Source of the DNA: Cannabis sativa
Lineage: Eukaryota > Streptophyta > Magnoliopsida > Rosales > Cannabaceae
NCBI RefSeq assembly: GCF_029168945.1
Contig: NC_083602.1
Coordinates: forward strand, 8,801,850-8,865,849
Reading direction: 5' to 3'
DNA length: 64,000 bases
A model generated the notes under the pieces. That model was not told the DNA's origin. It worked only from the letters and a program-made list of their open reading frames with translations, and did no database searches. Below, piece by piece: positions 44,335 to 54,573 of this stretch (positions are counted from its first letter, which is position 1; every line of letters begins with the position of its first letter). The translations under genes were made by a program, and so were the position numbers.

Positions 44335-45815
44335 TGTAATGACCGCTCTAGTATATGGATTAGTAAAGGCAATTAGCACTAATTTTTATTATCATTTATG
44401 AATTAATTTAATTGTGGACCCCAATATTTAGAAATAAATATTAGATTTATAATTTCTCAATTCCGGAGATTTTATTAAACTTTAGGGTTCGAATTTTAGG
44501 GTCCTTTTAAGTTGATTTTAACTCCTTGCAGCTGGTTTTAATTGGTGTTGATGGTTTTATGCAATTTTGAGCTTTGAGTTCAAAGCTTTGAGCTTTAATG
44601 GCATAAATTGATTTGGTGTGTTTTTCTGTGAAATACTGGCTGGGTTTTATTGTATATGCATTGTTTAGGAGCTCTGGAATGTTTGGTAACATTTGGTAGA
44701 AAATTGAGCAATGGAGGAGGTGTTTTGGGAATACTGGTGCAAACCGGCTAGCCGGTTTGCAATGCCACAAAAACCGGCTAGCCGGTTTTGGCAGGATTCC
44801 CGAACACTTCGTTTTCTCAATTTTTGTCCATTTCAATGCCTCGGTTGGGTGTTTCCCTATTTCCAGAGTTAGAATAACCCCTTTAGAGTATAGCAGAACC
44901 TAGGGTTTTGGTTTTGGGTTCCCCGGGATTAGGGTTTTAATCATGTGGCTTACCCGGTTTCAATATGTGATTAGGGCATCCATCTAGCACGAGAATTCCG
45001 TTCAGGTCGGCCAACACACTTGAATTCGGAAAACAGGTAAGAACTGTGTATAATGTATGATGTGATTATCTGAATGTGTGTATATGTGTTTGTATATGCA
45101 TGCTTAAATCATGTTTTACACTACCAACACTTGTATGAATAAGTTACAGAGTGCATTGGTATAGTGATTATTATCATTATGAGTACGATACAGTGATACC
45201 AACACGGGCACGGGAAAATGCTAAGGTGTGTGGTACATCACTCAGTGTTACTCAATATTCGGGGTAAACCCTACCAACACTCGTATAGTGAGGTACGATG
45301 TGTATGTGGTATAGTGGTTGTACCCTAGTGTTGAACGTTCATACTCATCTGTTAAGCTCTGTAAATAGGTGTATGGGCGCCTATTTACAGGTCGGATATT
45401 ATATGATATGTTATATGCATTTCTTACTGAGTCTGTTTACTCACAGTTTTTGCTTCCATGTGTAGGTAAAGGAAAGGCGAAGGCTGAACAGGAATGAACC
45501 TGAGCTCGGGTGAGATTGTACATGTCAAGCAACGCGACCTGGAGTGTTCGGTCTCGGGACATCTGGGAGTTGTATTTTGAAAGTCGCTGTGCGACCTGAA
45601 AATTATGTATTTTGAAATGTAAAGTTTAAACAGTAAATTTTACAAAGTTTGAAATCGGGATCCCGGAATTTGTAAATATTATGTTGTATTACAAAGTTTA
45701 ATATTTAAAGCAAAAGTTTTAATTCTACACGTTTTTCGAGAAATTTCTTTGATTAGAAAGATTGCATAATAATTGAAAAAAACACTGTAGCGTGCCTTAG
45801 CATTAGGGCGTTACA
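44335..45815 (+). repeat. Gypsy-C 5' LTR with 576-bp internal deletion
   Basis: TGTAATGACC to GGGCGTTACA, 1481 bp against 2057 bp for the 3' LTR. The missing part corresponds to about 50871-51446; the junction reads ATTAAACTTTAGGGTTCG at 44475-44490. The lost part probably includes promoter (U3) sequence. Confidence 0.93.
45037..45465 (+). promoter_or_regulatory. candidate leader intron in Gypsy-C 5' LTR
   Basis: ACAG|GTAAGAA at 45037 is a near-ideal plant donor site. A pyrimidine-rich TTGCTTCCATGTGTAG|GT at 45465 is a good acceptor. The same pair occurs 429 bases apart in the 3' LTR (52002-52430) and 432 apart in Gypsy-A (16842-17273), and is also recognisable in Gypsy-B (minus). Splicing is inferred, not shown. 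Confidence 0.4.
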
Positions 45816-45819
45816 ATTT

Positions 45820-45832
45820 TGGTATCAGAGCC
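45820..45832 (+). other. Gypsy-C primer binding site
   Basis: TGGTATCAGAGCC, an exact initiator tRNA-Met type site, four bases after the LTR. Confidence 0.93.
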
Positions 45833-46093
45833 GCCAGGTTTGTCTACCGAAGCTTGCTATGACATGTACAATCTTCATCAGAGAAAGCTCGGTTCACGGT
45901 TCAGTAAGCCTGTACTTGTTTAGTATTTTAAATAAATGTGAATGTGAAAGCATGATAGGAAGCATATTAGATTTTAATTAATTATTTATATAAAAAAAAG
46001 TGTGTTGCCTTTTAAGTCTTTAAAGAGCGGTGTTAAGTTTTGATCGCTGTCTAACCTGCCTGGCTTATGGATTCGCAGGCTAAGTCCTATTAA
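45833..46093 (+). other. Gypsy-C untranslated leader
   Basis: 260 bp between the primer site and gag. It is colinear with the leaders of Gypsy-A (17626-17870) and Gypsy-B. No reading frame. Confidence 0.7.
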
Positions 46094-49000
46094 ATGGACG
46101 CCCCGCGAAATACAAGAAGTCAGGGTGGTATGGTTGAGACCGGAGGCGGTCAGGGGAATCCTCGTGGTCGCAGCCGTGGCCGTGGCAGAGCTCAGGGGTG
46201 GTCGCCCTGTAAATCCACCTCAAGCTCCTCCTGATTGGGAGCAAAGATTTGCGGAGATGCAAGATAGAATCCGCCAACAAGATGAAGAGATCCAAAGGTT
46301 AAGGCAGCAGGGTCCTCCTGCCGTGCCTCCTCAAGTGGTTCAGGCTGTTGCAGTTCCTGCGGTGCCAGCAGAACAACCTGTTGTTGGCAACCGTATGGAG
46401 CCGTTGTATGAAAGATTCCGGAAACAGGCAGCTCCAGTGTTTCTGGGAGGCCCTGATGTGATGAAGGCTGACCAGTGGCTTTCGGTGATTGAACGCATCC
46501 TCAATTTTATGGGAGTGGTTGGAAATGATCGGGTAACCTGTGCCACTTTTCAGTTTCAGGAAGACGCTCTCGTGTGGTGGGAGTTAATAACCCTCACTCG
46601 AGACGTCACGCTGATGACCTGGGAAGAATTCAAGGAGTTGTTTAACTCCAAGTATTACAACGAAGCAGTCCGCAGTGCAAAGCGGAAAGAGTTTACTGAT
46701 CTAGTTCAGACTGAGGGAATGTCAGTCACTGAATACACGACGAAGTTTGATCGGTTGGCTAAGTTGGCAGCAGGAATTGTGCCCACTGACTTCAGTAAGA
46801 AAGAAATATATTTAGCGGGTTTGAGTGCAAAGATCCGGCATGATCTGGTTATCACTACTACTGAAGCAACCACATATGCAGAGATGGTTGAGAAGGCTTT
46901 GAGAGCTGAGGGTGCGGTGAAATTCCTTCAGGAGCCCCGGGTGACTTCGAGTGTTGGTGGAACCTCTACTATTCCTACTCCAGTTTATGGTAGGGATGGT
47001 GGTGACTCCACCACCGAGCAGAAAAGAAAAGTTGTTCCAGCTTCTGGTGGCTCGGGGCAAAGTAAGCGGTTCCGTGGGAACCAAGGTAGAGGAGGACGCC
47101 AGGGTTACTCTTACCCTGAGTGTGCACGGTGTAAGAAACATCATCCGGGAGAGTGTAACTGGAAGACATGTTTCCTGTGTGGCATGGTGGGGCATTTCAA
47201 GAAAGATTGCCCCCAGGCAAGGAAAGAGGAGCCGAAAGCTGAGGTGAAACCGGTTCCTGCTCGAGTGTTTGCCATCACCCAAGCTGATGCTGCAGCCAGT
47301 CCGTCTGTTGTGACAGGTCAGCTTCTCGTCAACAACTTATTGTTTACAGTATTATTTGACTCGGGAGCTACACGCTCATATGTGGCTACAAGAGTAATTG
47401 ATCTTTTAGGTAGACCTTGTGATATTTTAGAAAGAGGGTTTGGAACCCTAATGCCTAGCGGGGAATTGGTTATCTCTAATAGGCGTGTTAGGTCTATGCC
47501 GATTAGGATCGAAGATAGGGAATTGAGTACTGACCTTATAGAATTGAGACTAACTGAGTTTGACATCATACTGGGAATGGATTTTTTATCCAAGTATTCG
47601 GCCAGTATAGATTGTAAGCGGAAAATGGTGACTTTTCAGCCAGAAGGTGAAGATCCATTTGTTTATGTTGGGTCAGTTCAGGGGTCTCGGATCCCGGTTA
47701 TTTCTGTATTAAGGGCTAGGGATTTACTATGCAATGGCTGTGTAGGATTTCTAGCGGTGGTTTTTGACTCCAGCAGACCTGAAACATTTGGGCCTGGGCA
47801 AGGCAGGGTGGTGAAAGATTTTCTTGATGTGTTTCCCGAGGAGTTGCCGGGATTGCCGCCACAGCGAGAGATTGACTTTGTAATTGATTTGGCACCTGGA
47901 GTCGAACCTGTTTCTAAAGCTCCATATAGGATGGCTCCAGCGGAACTCAAGGAGCTTAAGTTACAACTTCAGGGGATGCTTGACATTGGGTTTATTCGAC
48001 CCAGTGTGTCGCCCTGGGGAGCTCCGGTTCTTTTTGTGAAAAAGAAAGATGGTTCCCTCAGAATGTGTATTGATTATCGAGAACTAAACAAGCTAACGAT
48101 TAAGAATAAGTACCCGTTGCCTAGGATCGATGATCTGTTCGATCAGCTTCAGGGAAAGACAGTGTTTTCGAAAATTGATCTACGGTCTGGTTATCACCAA
48201 CTCAGAATTCGGGAGGAGGACATACCGAAGACTGCTTTTAGAACCAGATATGGGCACTATGAGTTTCTGGTAATGTCATTCGGATTGACTAATGCTCCTG
48301 TGGCCTTTATGGATCTTATGAATAGGGTATTCAAGGATTTCCTCGATAACTGCGTTATAGTGTTTATCGATGACATCCTTGTATACTCTCAGTCAGAAGA
48401 GGAACACGAGCATCATCTTCGAATGGTATTACAGCGACTTAGGGATCACAAGTTGTTTGCCAAGTTCAAAAAGTGCAAATTCTGGTTATCTGAGGTGTCC
48501 TTTCTAGGTCATATTGCTGGGAAGAATGGAATTATGGTCGATCCAAACAAGGTGGAATCAGTGAAGAATTGGTCGAGGCCCAAGTCTGTGACGGAAATTC
48601 GAAGTTTTCTCGGGTTAGCAGGGTATTATCGACGTTTCGTCGAAGGATTTTCTAAACTTTCTATGCCCCTAACCGAATTGACTAAGAAAAATCAGAGATT
48701 TGTGTGGTCAGATAAGTGTGAAACAAGTTTTCAGGAGCTGAAGCAACGTTTGATAACAGCTCCGGTGTTAGCTTTGCAATCAGATCAAGAGAAATTCGTT
48801 GTTTATTGTGATGCATCCAGACAGGGTCTGGGATGTGTTCTGATGCAAGCTGACAGAGTCATAGCCTATGCCTCTCGTCAACTGAAGGATTATGAGCAGC
48901 GTTACCCAACTCATGATTTAGAGCTCGCTGCTGTGGTTTTTGCTTTAAAGATTTGGCGACATTATCTTTACGGTGAAAAGTGTGAGATTTATACTGATCA

Positions 49001-49286
49001 TAAGAGTCTTAAATACTTTTTCACCCAGAAAGATCTGAATATGAGGCAGAGAAGGTGGTTGGAGTTAGTTAAAGATTACGATTGTGAAATACTGTATCAC
49101 CCCGGGAAAGCCAATGTTGTGGCCGATGCTCTAAGCAGAAAAGGTCCCGGACAAGTGTGTACTACGGTTATGATAGCCCCTCAACTAGTCTCGGAAATGG
49201 TTAGTGCAGGAATTGAGCTCGTGGTCGGGAAGTTACATAATTTAACACTCCAATCTGATCTGTTGGAGAGAATTAGAAAGGCATAA

Positions 49287-49745
49287 CTGGAGGATCCCGA
49301 GCTAGTCAAAGTTCGAGACGAAGTAGTGGCTGGTCGGCCTAGAGGCCTTTCAGTCTCGAGCAGTGGAATGTTGTTATATAAAGCTCGAGTTTGTGTTCCT
49401 AGTGTTGATGAGCTTAAGAAAGAGATACTTGATGAAGCTCACACCACGCCTTATTCGTTGCATCCGGGAACCACCAAGATGTATCAGGATTTGAAACCCT
49501 ACTTCTGGTTGTATGGGATGAAAAGAGATGTGGTGGACTATGTGTCCAAGTGTTTAACCTGCCAGCAGATTAAGGCTGAACATCAGAGGCCGACAGGATT
49601 ATTGCAACCTTTAGTCCTTCCAGAATGGAAGTGGGAGGACATTGCAATGGACTTTGTAACTGGTTTGCCTAGAACTACGGGGATGTATGATTCAGTATGG
49701 GTCATCTGGACAGATTCACAAAGTCGGCTCACTTTCTACAAGTGA
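49287..49745 (+). pseudogene. Gypsy-C integrase, first part
   Basis: The same frame as the polyprotein after the TAA. It holds the HHCC zinc-binding region (EAHTTPYSLHPGTTKMY, then CLTCQQIKAEH) and the first catalytic Asp in EDIAMDFVTGLP. It ends out of frame at 49745 because of the one-base loss near 49706. Confidence 0.9.
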
Positions 49746-50722
49746 AAGTTACCTATTCAGTGGATCAGTATGCTGAATTGTATGTGAAGGAGATAGTTCG
49801 TCTCCATGGAGCCCCTAAATCTATTGTTTCAGATAGGGATCCAAAGTTCACATCGAAGTTTTGGGTGAGTCTTCAGAAGGCTATGGGTACCAAGTTAAAG
49901 TTTAGTACAGCCTTTCACCCTCAGACTGATGGCCAGTCAGAAAGAACTATCCAGATTTTAGAAGACCTACTGCGAGCCTGTGTCATGGACTTTGAGGGTT
50001 CATGGAGTAAGTACTTGCCTTTAATTGAATTCTCCTACAACAACAGCTACCAAAGTACAATAGGGATGACTCCCTATGAGATGTTATATGGTAAAAAATG
50101 TCGTTCTCCTATTCATCGGGACGAGACAGGAGAAAGGAAGTACCTGGGTCCAGAGTTAGTGCAGAGGACCAATGAAGATATTGATAAGATCAAGGCTCGG
50201 ATGCTTGCTTCTCAAAGCAGGCAGAAAAGTTATGCTGATCCGAAGCGTAGAGATGTTACATTTCAGGCAGGAGAACATGTTTTCCTGCGGATTTCACCAA
50301 TGAAGGGTATTAGACGCTTCGGGAAGAAGGGTAAGTTAAGCCCTAGGTTCATTGGGCCATTTCAGATACTTGAGAAGGTCGGGCAGGTAGCGTATCGGCT
50401 AGCCTTACCACCAGCACTATCAGCTGTTCATGACGTATTTCACATTTCTATGTTAAGGAAATACGTGTCAGACCCGACTCATGTCTTGAGTTATGAAGCC
50501 CTTGAACTACAACCAGACTTATCCTATGAAGAGCAACCTGTTCAGATTTTGGATAGAAAAGAAAAAGTTCTTCGGAACAAGACTATTGCACTGGTTTAGG
50601 TGCTCTGGAGGAACAGTAAGGTGGAAGAAGCCACCTGGGATTTGGAGTCGGATATGAGGACTCAGCATCCAGAGCTATTCAGGTTAGATTTCGGGGACGA
50701 AATCCTATTAACGGGGGGATAA
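49697..50722 (+). pseudogene. Gypsy-C integrase core and C-terminal chromodomain-like region
   Basis: The shifted frame 49697-50599 (300 residues) has the integrase core: DRFTKSAHFLQVKV, KEIVRLHGAPKSIVSDRDPK (catalytic Asp intact) and DGQSERTIQILEDLL (catalytic Glu intact). Next come the GPFQILEKVGQVAYRL and HDVFHISMLRKYV segments of the C-terminal domain. The TAG at 50597 removes the last ~40 residues (LWRNSKVEEATWDLES... GG), which are still readable downstream. Confidence 0.9.
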
Positions 50723-50723
50723 T
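50711..50723 (+). other. Gypsy-C polypurine tract
   Basis: ACGGGGGGATAAT directly precedes the 3' LTR and overlaps the natural stop of the polyprotein. The complement is seen in Gypsy-B at 18881-18893. Confidence 0.85.
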
Positions 50724-52780
50724 TGTAATGACCGCTCTAGTATATTGATTAGTAAAGGCAATTAGCACTAATTTTTATTATCATTTGTGAATTAATTTAA
50801 TTGTGGACCCCAATATTTAGAAATAAATATTAGATTTATAATTTCTCAATTCCGGAGATTTTATTAAACTCTAGGGGTATTAACTAGCTTATATGTGTAA
50901 TATGTTATTTTTGTAATTTTTGTTCAGCGACAACGGAAAATGCGATGGATGGCTAGATTGATCACATGGGTAAGTTTAGAACCTTATTTCATAGTGGGAA
51001 ATATTTTTGAGGAATTATAATATCGGGATTGAGCGGGGTTATGGAATTGACCATTTTACCCCTAGCTTTAGAATTAACCAAGTTTTAACCTTAAGGGCCT
51101 TTTAGTCATTTTTATTTGGTGAAGGATAGGTGGCTGCCCTTAGTGAATGACACCTTGCAAGTTGGTTTTCAGCAAAGGATTAATTAAAAATCCTTTTGTC
51201 TCATTTGAAGAAAAATCAAGAAAAAGAAAAATTGGAATTAGAGTTTTCTCTTGAACCTCTCTCTCTCTTGCTTTCGGCTGGGAAAAAACCAAGGGGGTTT
51301 GCTGTTGATTTTTGAGCTTCAGCAAGGAATCCAAAGGGAGAAATCAAACTAAGGTAAGTTTCAATGAAACCCTTCTTAGTTTCAAGCTTTTAAGTTAGGT
51401 TCAAATGGTGATTTTGAAATTGATGGGCTGTTAGGTTTAGTTAGGTTTAGGGTTCGAATTTTAGGGTCCTTTTAAGTTGATTTTAACTCCTTGCAGCTAG
51501 TTTTAATTGGTGTTGATGGTTTTATGCAATTTTGAGCTTTGAGTTCAAAGCTTTGAGCTTTAATGGCATAAATTGATTTGGTGTGTTTTTCTGTGAAATA
51601 CTGGCTGGGTTTTATTGTATATGCATTGTTTAGGAGCTCTGGAAAGTTTGGTAACATTTTGTGGAAAATTGAGCAATGGAGGAGGTGTTTTGGGAATACT
51701 GGTGCAAACCGGCTAGCCGGTTTGCAATGCCACAAAAACCGGCTAGCCGGTTTTGGCAGGATTCCCGAACACTTCGTTTTCTCAATTTTTGTCCATTTCA
51801 GTGCCTCGGTTGGGTGTTTCCCTATTTCCAGAGTTAGAATAACCCCTTTAGAGTATAGCAGAACCTAGGGTTTTGGTTTTGGGTTCCCCGGGATTAGGGT
51901 TTTAATCATGTGGCTTACCCGGTTTCAATATGTGATTAGGGCATCCATCTAGCACGAGAATTCCGTTCAGGTCGGCCAACACACTTGAATTCGGAAAACA
52001 GGTAAGAAGTGTGTATAATGTATGATGTGATTATCTGAATGTGTGTATATGTGTTTGTATATGCATGCTTAAATCATGTTTTACACTACCAACACTTGTA
52101 TGAATAAGTTACAGAGTGCATTGGTATAGTGATTATTATCATTATGAGTACGATACAGTGATACCAACACGGGCACGGGAAAATGCTAAGGTGTGTGGTA
52201 CATCACTCAGTGTTACTCAATATTCGGGGTAAACCCTACCAACACTCGTATAGTGAGGTACGACGTGTATGTGGTATAGTGGTTGTACCCTAGTGTTGAA
52301 CGTTCATTCTCATCTGTTAAGCTCTGTAAATAGGTGTATGGGCGCCTATTTACAGGTCGGATATTATATGATATGTTATATGCATTTCTTACTAAGTCTG
52401 TTGACTCACAGTTTCTGCTTCCATGTGTAGGTAAAGGAAAGGCGAAGGCTGAACAGGAATGAACCTGAGCTCGGGTGAGATTGTACATGTCAAGCAGCGC
52501 GACCTGGAGTGTTCGGTCTCGGGACATCTGGGAGTTGTATTTTGAAAGTCGCTGTGCGACCTGAAAATTATGTATTTTGAAATGTAAAGTTTAAACAGTA
52601 AATTTTACAAAGTTTGAAATCGGGATCCCGGAATTTGTAAATATTATGTTGTATTACAAAGTTTAATATTTAAAGCAAAAGTTTTAATTCTACACGTTTT
52701 TCGAGAAATTTGTTTGATTGGAAAGATTGCACAATAATTGAAAAAAACACTGTAGCGTGCCTTTGCATTAGGGCGTTACA
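50724..52780 (+). repeat. Gypsy-C 3' LTR, full length
   Basis: TGTAATGACC to GGGCGTTACA, 2057 bp. It contains the 576 bp missing from the 5' LTR (with a CT-rich tract at 51256-51275), the two CCGGCTAGCCGG palindromes (51706-51755), the donor/acceptor pair (52002/52430), and the GGTAC repeat cluster (52085-52290). Frames of up to 104 codons inside it are not supported as genes. Confidence 0.95.
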
Positions 52781-54556
52781 TGAAGTGATTTATGTTAACA
52801 TGTATTTTACAAGCTTATAGTTTAATATATATATTTAATATATACACAAAATCAGTTAAAGTCCAGAACATATACTTATTCATAATCACAGTATTGTCAA
52901 CACAGTGGAATGTGATTGTGATTATATAATTCAAAAGACTAAGTCTCTTTTTCATCAGTGTTTTGGATTTACACTGATGTGATAATCAGCGATGAAGTAT
53001 ACTTACACTTGGAGTAAGTGTTATGTTCTTTCCAGGATATTGGTAAAGTATACTAGTTTCGAATGTATGGAGTATACATTGGACTGGAATGATATTGAAC
53101 TTAGTCAAGATATTATAAACTTACCGTTGTATCTTTCCAAGTCAATATCACTAGTTGATCTTAGATTAAAAGAATCTAAATCCTGATATGTTTAGGCTCA
53201 ATCTCAGGAGTGCTATTCGTGTTCTTTGTTTTATTAGTTAAGCCTACTTTTGGGTCAGGGTGATGCGTATATTTTGGGAACATGATAGTATGACTGAGTG
53301 GGAGCGCTGAACATAAATATGGAATCTATAGCTTCTACTGGTGTATAGAAGTCAAGTGATGATTCCCTTCGAGCTTAGCTAAATAGAAGTAAATGGATGA
53401 GCTCTTGTTTCAGTGACTATATCTTAGATCACTAAAACATCATTTACAGGAAGCTAAGTGTTTTAAGGGGCCAAATACATTGAGGGGTAAAAACGGTAAA
53501 TTTATCCCTTCTCGATGTAAATCATCTATATAGAGGATCTTTGATCAAATTAAGATTAGAACGATGGTTAAATGAGATAGCGTATCTATATTGTGGAACA
53601 TATAGAACGATCTATATAAATCTGAGAGTGCAATTCCAAGTTCTAAGAGTGGATTCCACAAGGAATTAATAAGTTAGGGAATTTACTCGGTAAATTCGGT
53701 TCGACTGCTTGTAAGACTCAATAATTGATTTATGATTAATCAATTATAATTCTAAAGTTAGACTATGTCTAATTTGTGAATTTTCACTAACCAGGGGTAA
53801 AATTGTAAGGAAAAGAGATTCTAGGTTTATTTATTAATTAAGAGACTCTATATGTCTAATTAATAATTATGTTAAATGAAAATATTATTTAATAATCTAT
53901 TTTAGTTATTAAATAATTAGTTTTGGCATTTAAATGGTTAGAATTGGAAAATTGGCGTTTTTGAGAAAATAGAAAGAAAAATTGTGAAAACTGCAAAATC
54001 CAAGTGAGGCCGATTAACACCATGGCTGGCCACTTGTTCAAGATTTTTCCAATTATTATTTTGATTATTTTAATGCCAATTAATTACTAACCTAAACCTA
54101 GTAGTTGCCTATAAATAGAAAGTGATGGCTCACACCAAAATAAGCAATTATTCAGTAATTCAGGAAACTGCCTTTTTCAAAAAATTGAGCCATCTTCTTT
54201 TCTCTCTATAGCCGACCCTCCTCTCCTTCTTCTCTTGAACACAATTTCGAGATACCCTAGAGAAAGAGTAGTGTCCACACACAGCAAGTGGTACCTAAAT
54301 CATAGTTTGGAAGATCGTGAAGAATCCAAATCAAAGAGAAGGACATTCGGACTCAGATCTTGATAATACTCTGCGACAGAAAGGATACGAGGGTTAGAGA
54401 TCTGAGTGGAAGGAGACATATTATTCCGCTGCAACCAATGTAAGGTTTTCTTAACTTTATATGTGTTTATTATCGTTTTAGAAAGTTCATATTTGGGATC
54501 TTAAATAACATACTTGTGAGTAGATCTAAGATCCTTGTAAAATAAATTCTAACAAC

Positions 54557-54573
54557 TGGCCTCAGAGCCATGG
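54557..54573 (+). other. Copia-2 primer binding site
   Basis: TGGCCTCAGAGCCATGG, two bases after the LTR. It is the CC variant of the initiator tRNA-Met type site. Confidence 0.75.

Larger units (their letters stand above)
46094..50722 (+). pseudogene. Gypsy-C gag-pol polyprotein, four inactivating lesions
   Basis: The likely start is ATG 46094 ([12 protein letters not shown], then an Arg/Gly-rich tail). An extra base in the GGGG run at 46195-46198 shifts the frame, after which 46125-49286 stays open (1053 residues). In that numbering: coiled coil 38-62, retrotrans-gag about 100-225, CCHC knuckle from C349 ([14 protein letters not shown]), protease D412 (FDSGAT), RT about 575-760 with FIDDILVYS at 747, RNase H from D896 to the TDHKSL block. 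Lesions then follow: an in-frame TAA at 49284, probably from a Gln codon; a one-base loss near 49706 inside the integrase core; and a TAG at 50597 in the C-terminal region, beyond which the original frame runs to TAA at 50720. Function would be capsid, processing, reverse transcription and integration. In its present state only gag-to-RNase H could be made, from an internal start. Confidence 0.95.
44335..52780 (+). mobile_element. Gypsy-C LTR retrotransposon, near full length (8446 bp)
   Basis: A complete Ty3/gypsy architecture: LTR, initiator tRNA-Met type primer site, gag, protease, RT, RNase H, integrase with C-terminal chromodomain-like region, polypurine tract, LTR. The order PR-RT-RH-INT is the gypsy order. 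The 5-bp duplication TGAAG (44330-44334 and 52781-52785) is perfect. The two LTRs differ at about 18 positions over the ~1480 bp they share (about 1.2 % by eye), so the insertion is recent. It lies inside the Copia-2 LTR and is therefore younger than that element. It is disabled by two frameshifts, two nonsense codons and a 576-bp loss from the 5' LTR. Confidence 0.96.
44267..54554 (+). repeat. Copia-2 5' LTR, split by Gypsy-C
   Basis: It begins TGTCGGGTTTTGTGCCC (44267), is interrupted after 68 bp by Gypsy-C with its duplication (44335-52785), and resumes TGATTTATGTTAACATG at 52786, ending TAAATTCTAACA at 54554. The LTR itself is about 1.84 kb. A primer binding site follows, so it is a 5' LTR. 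It closely resembles the LTR that starts at 62273 (minus). Confidence 0.88.

Noticed and set aside
44507..44836. Minus-strand frame in the Gypsy-C LTR, also at 51472-51735
   Set aside because: It is a copy of itself in the two LTRs, with no domain and no conservation in Gypsy-A or Gypsy-B.
46812..47282. 156-codon minus-strand frame inside gag
   Set aside because: It is a shadow of the gag reading frame on the opposite strand; composition mirrors the real frame.
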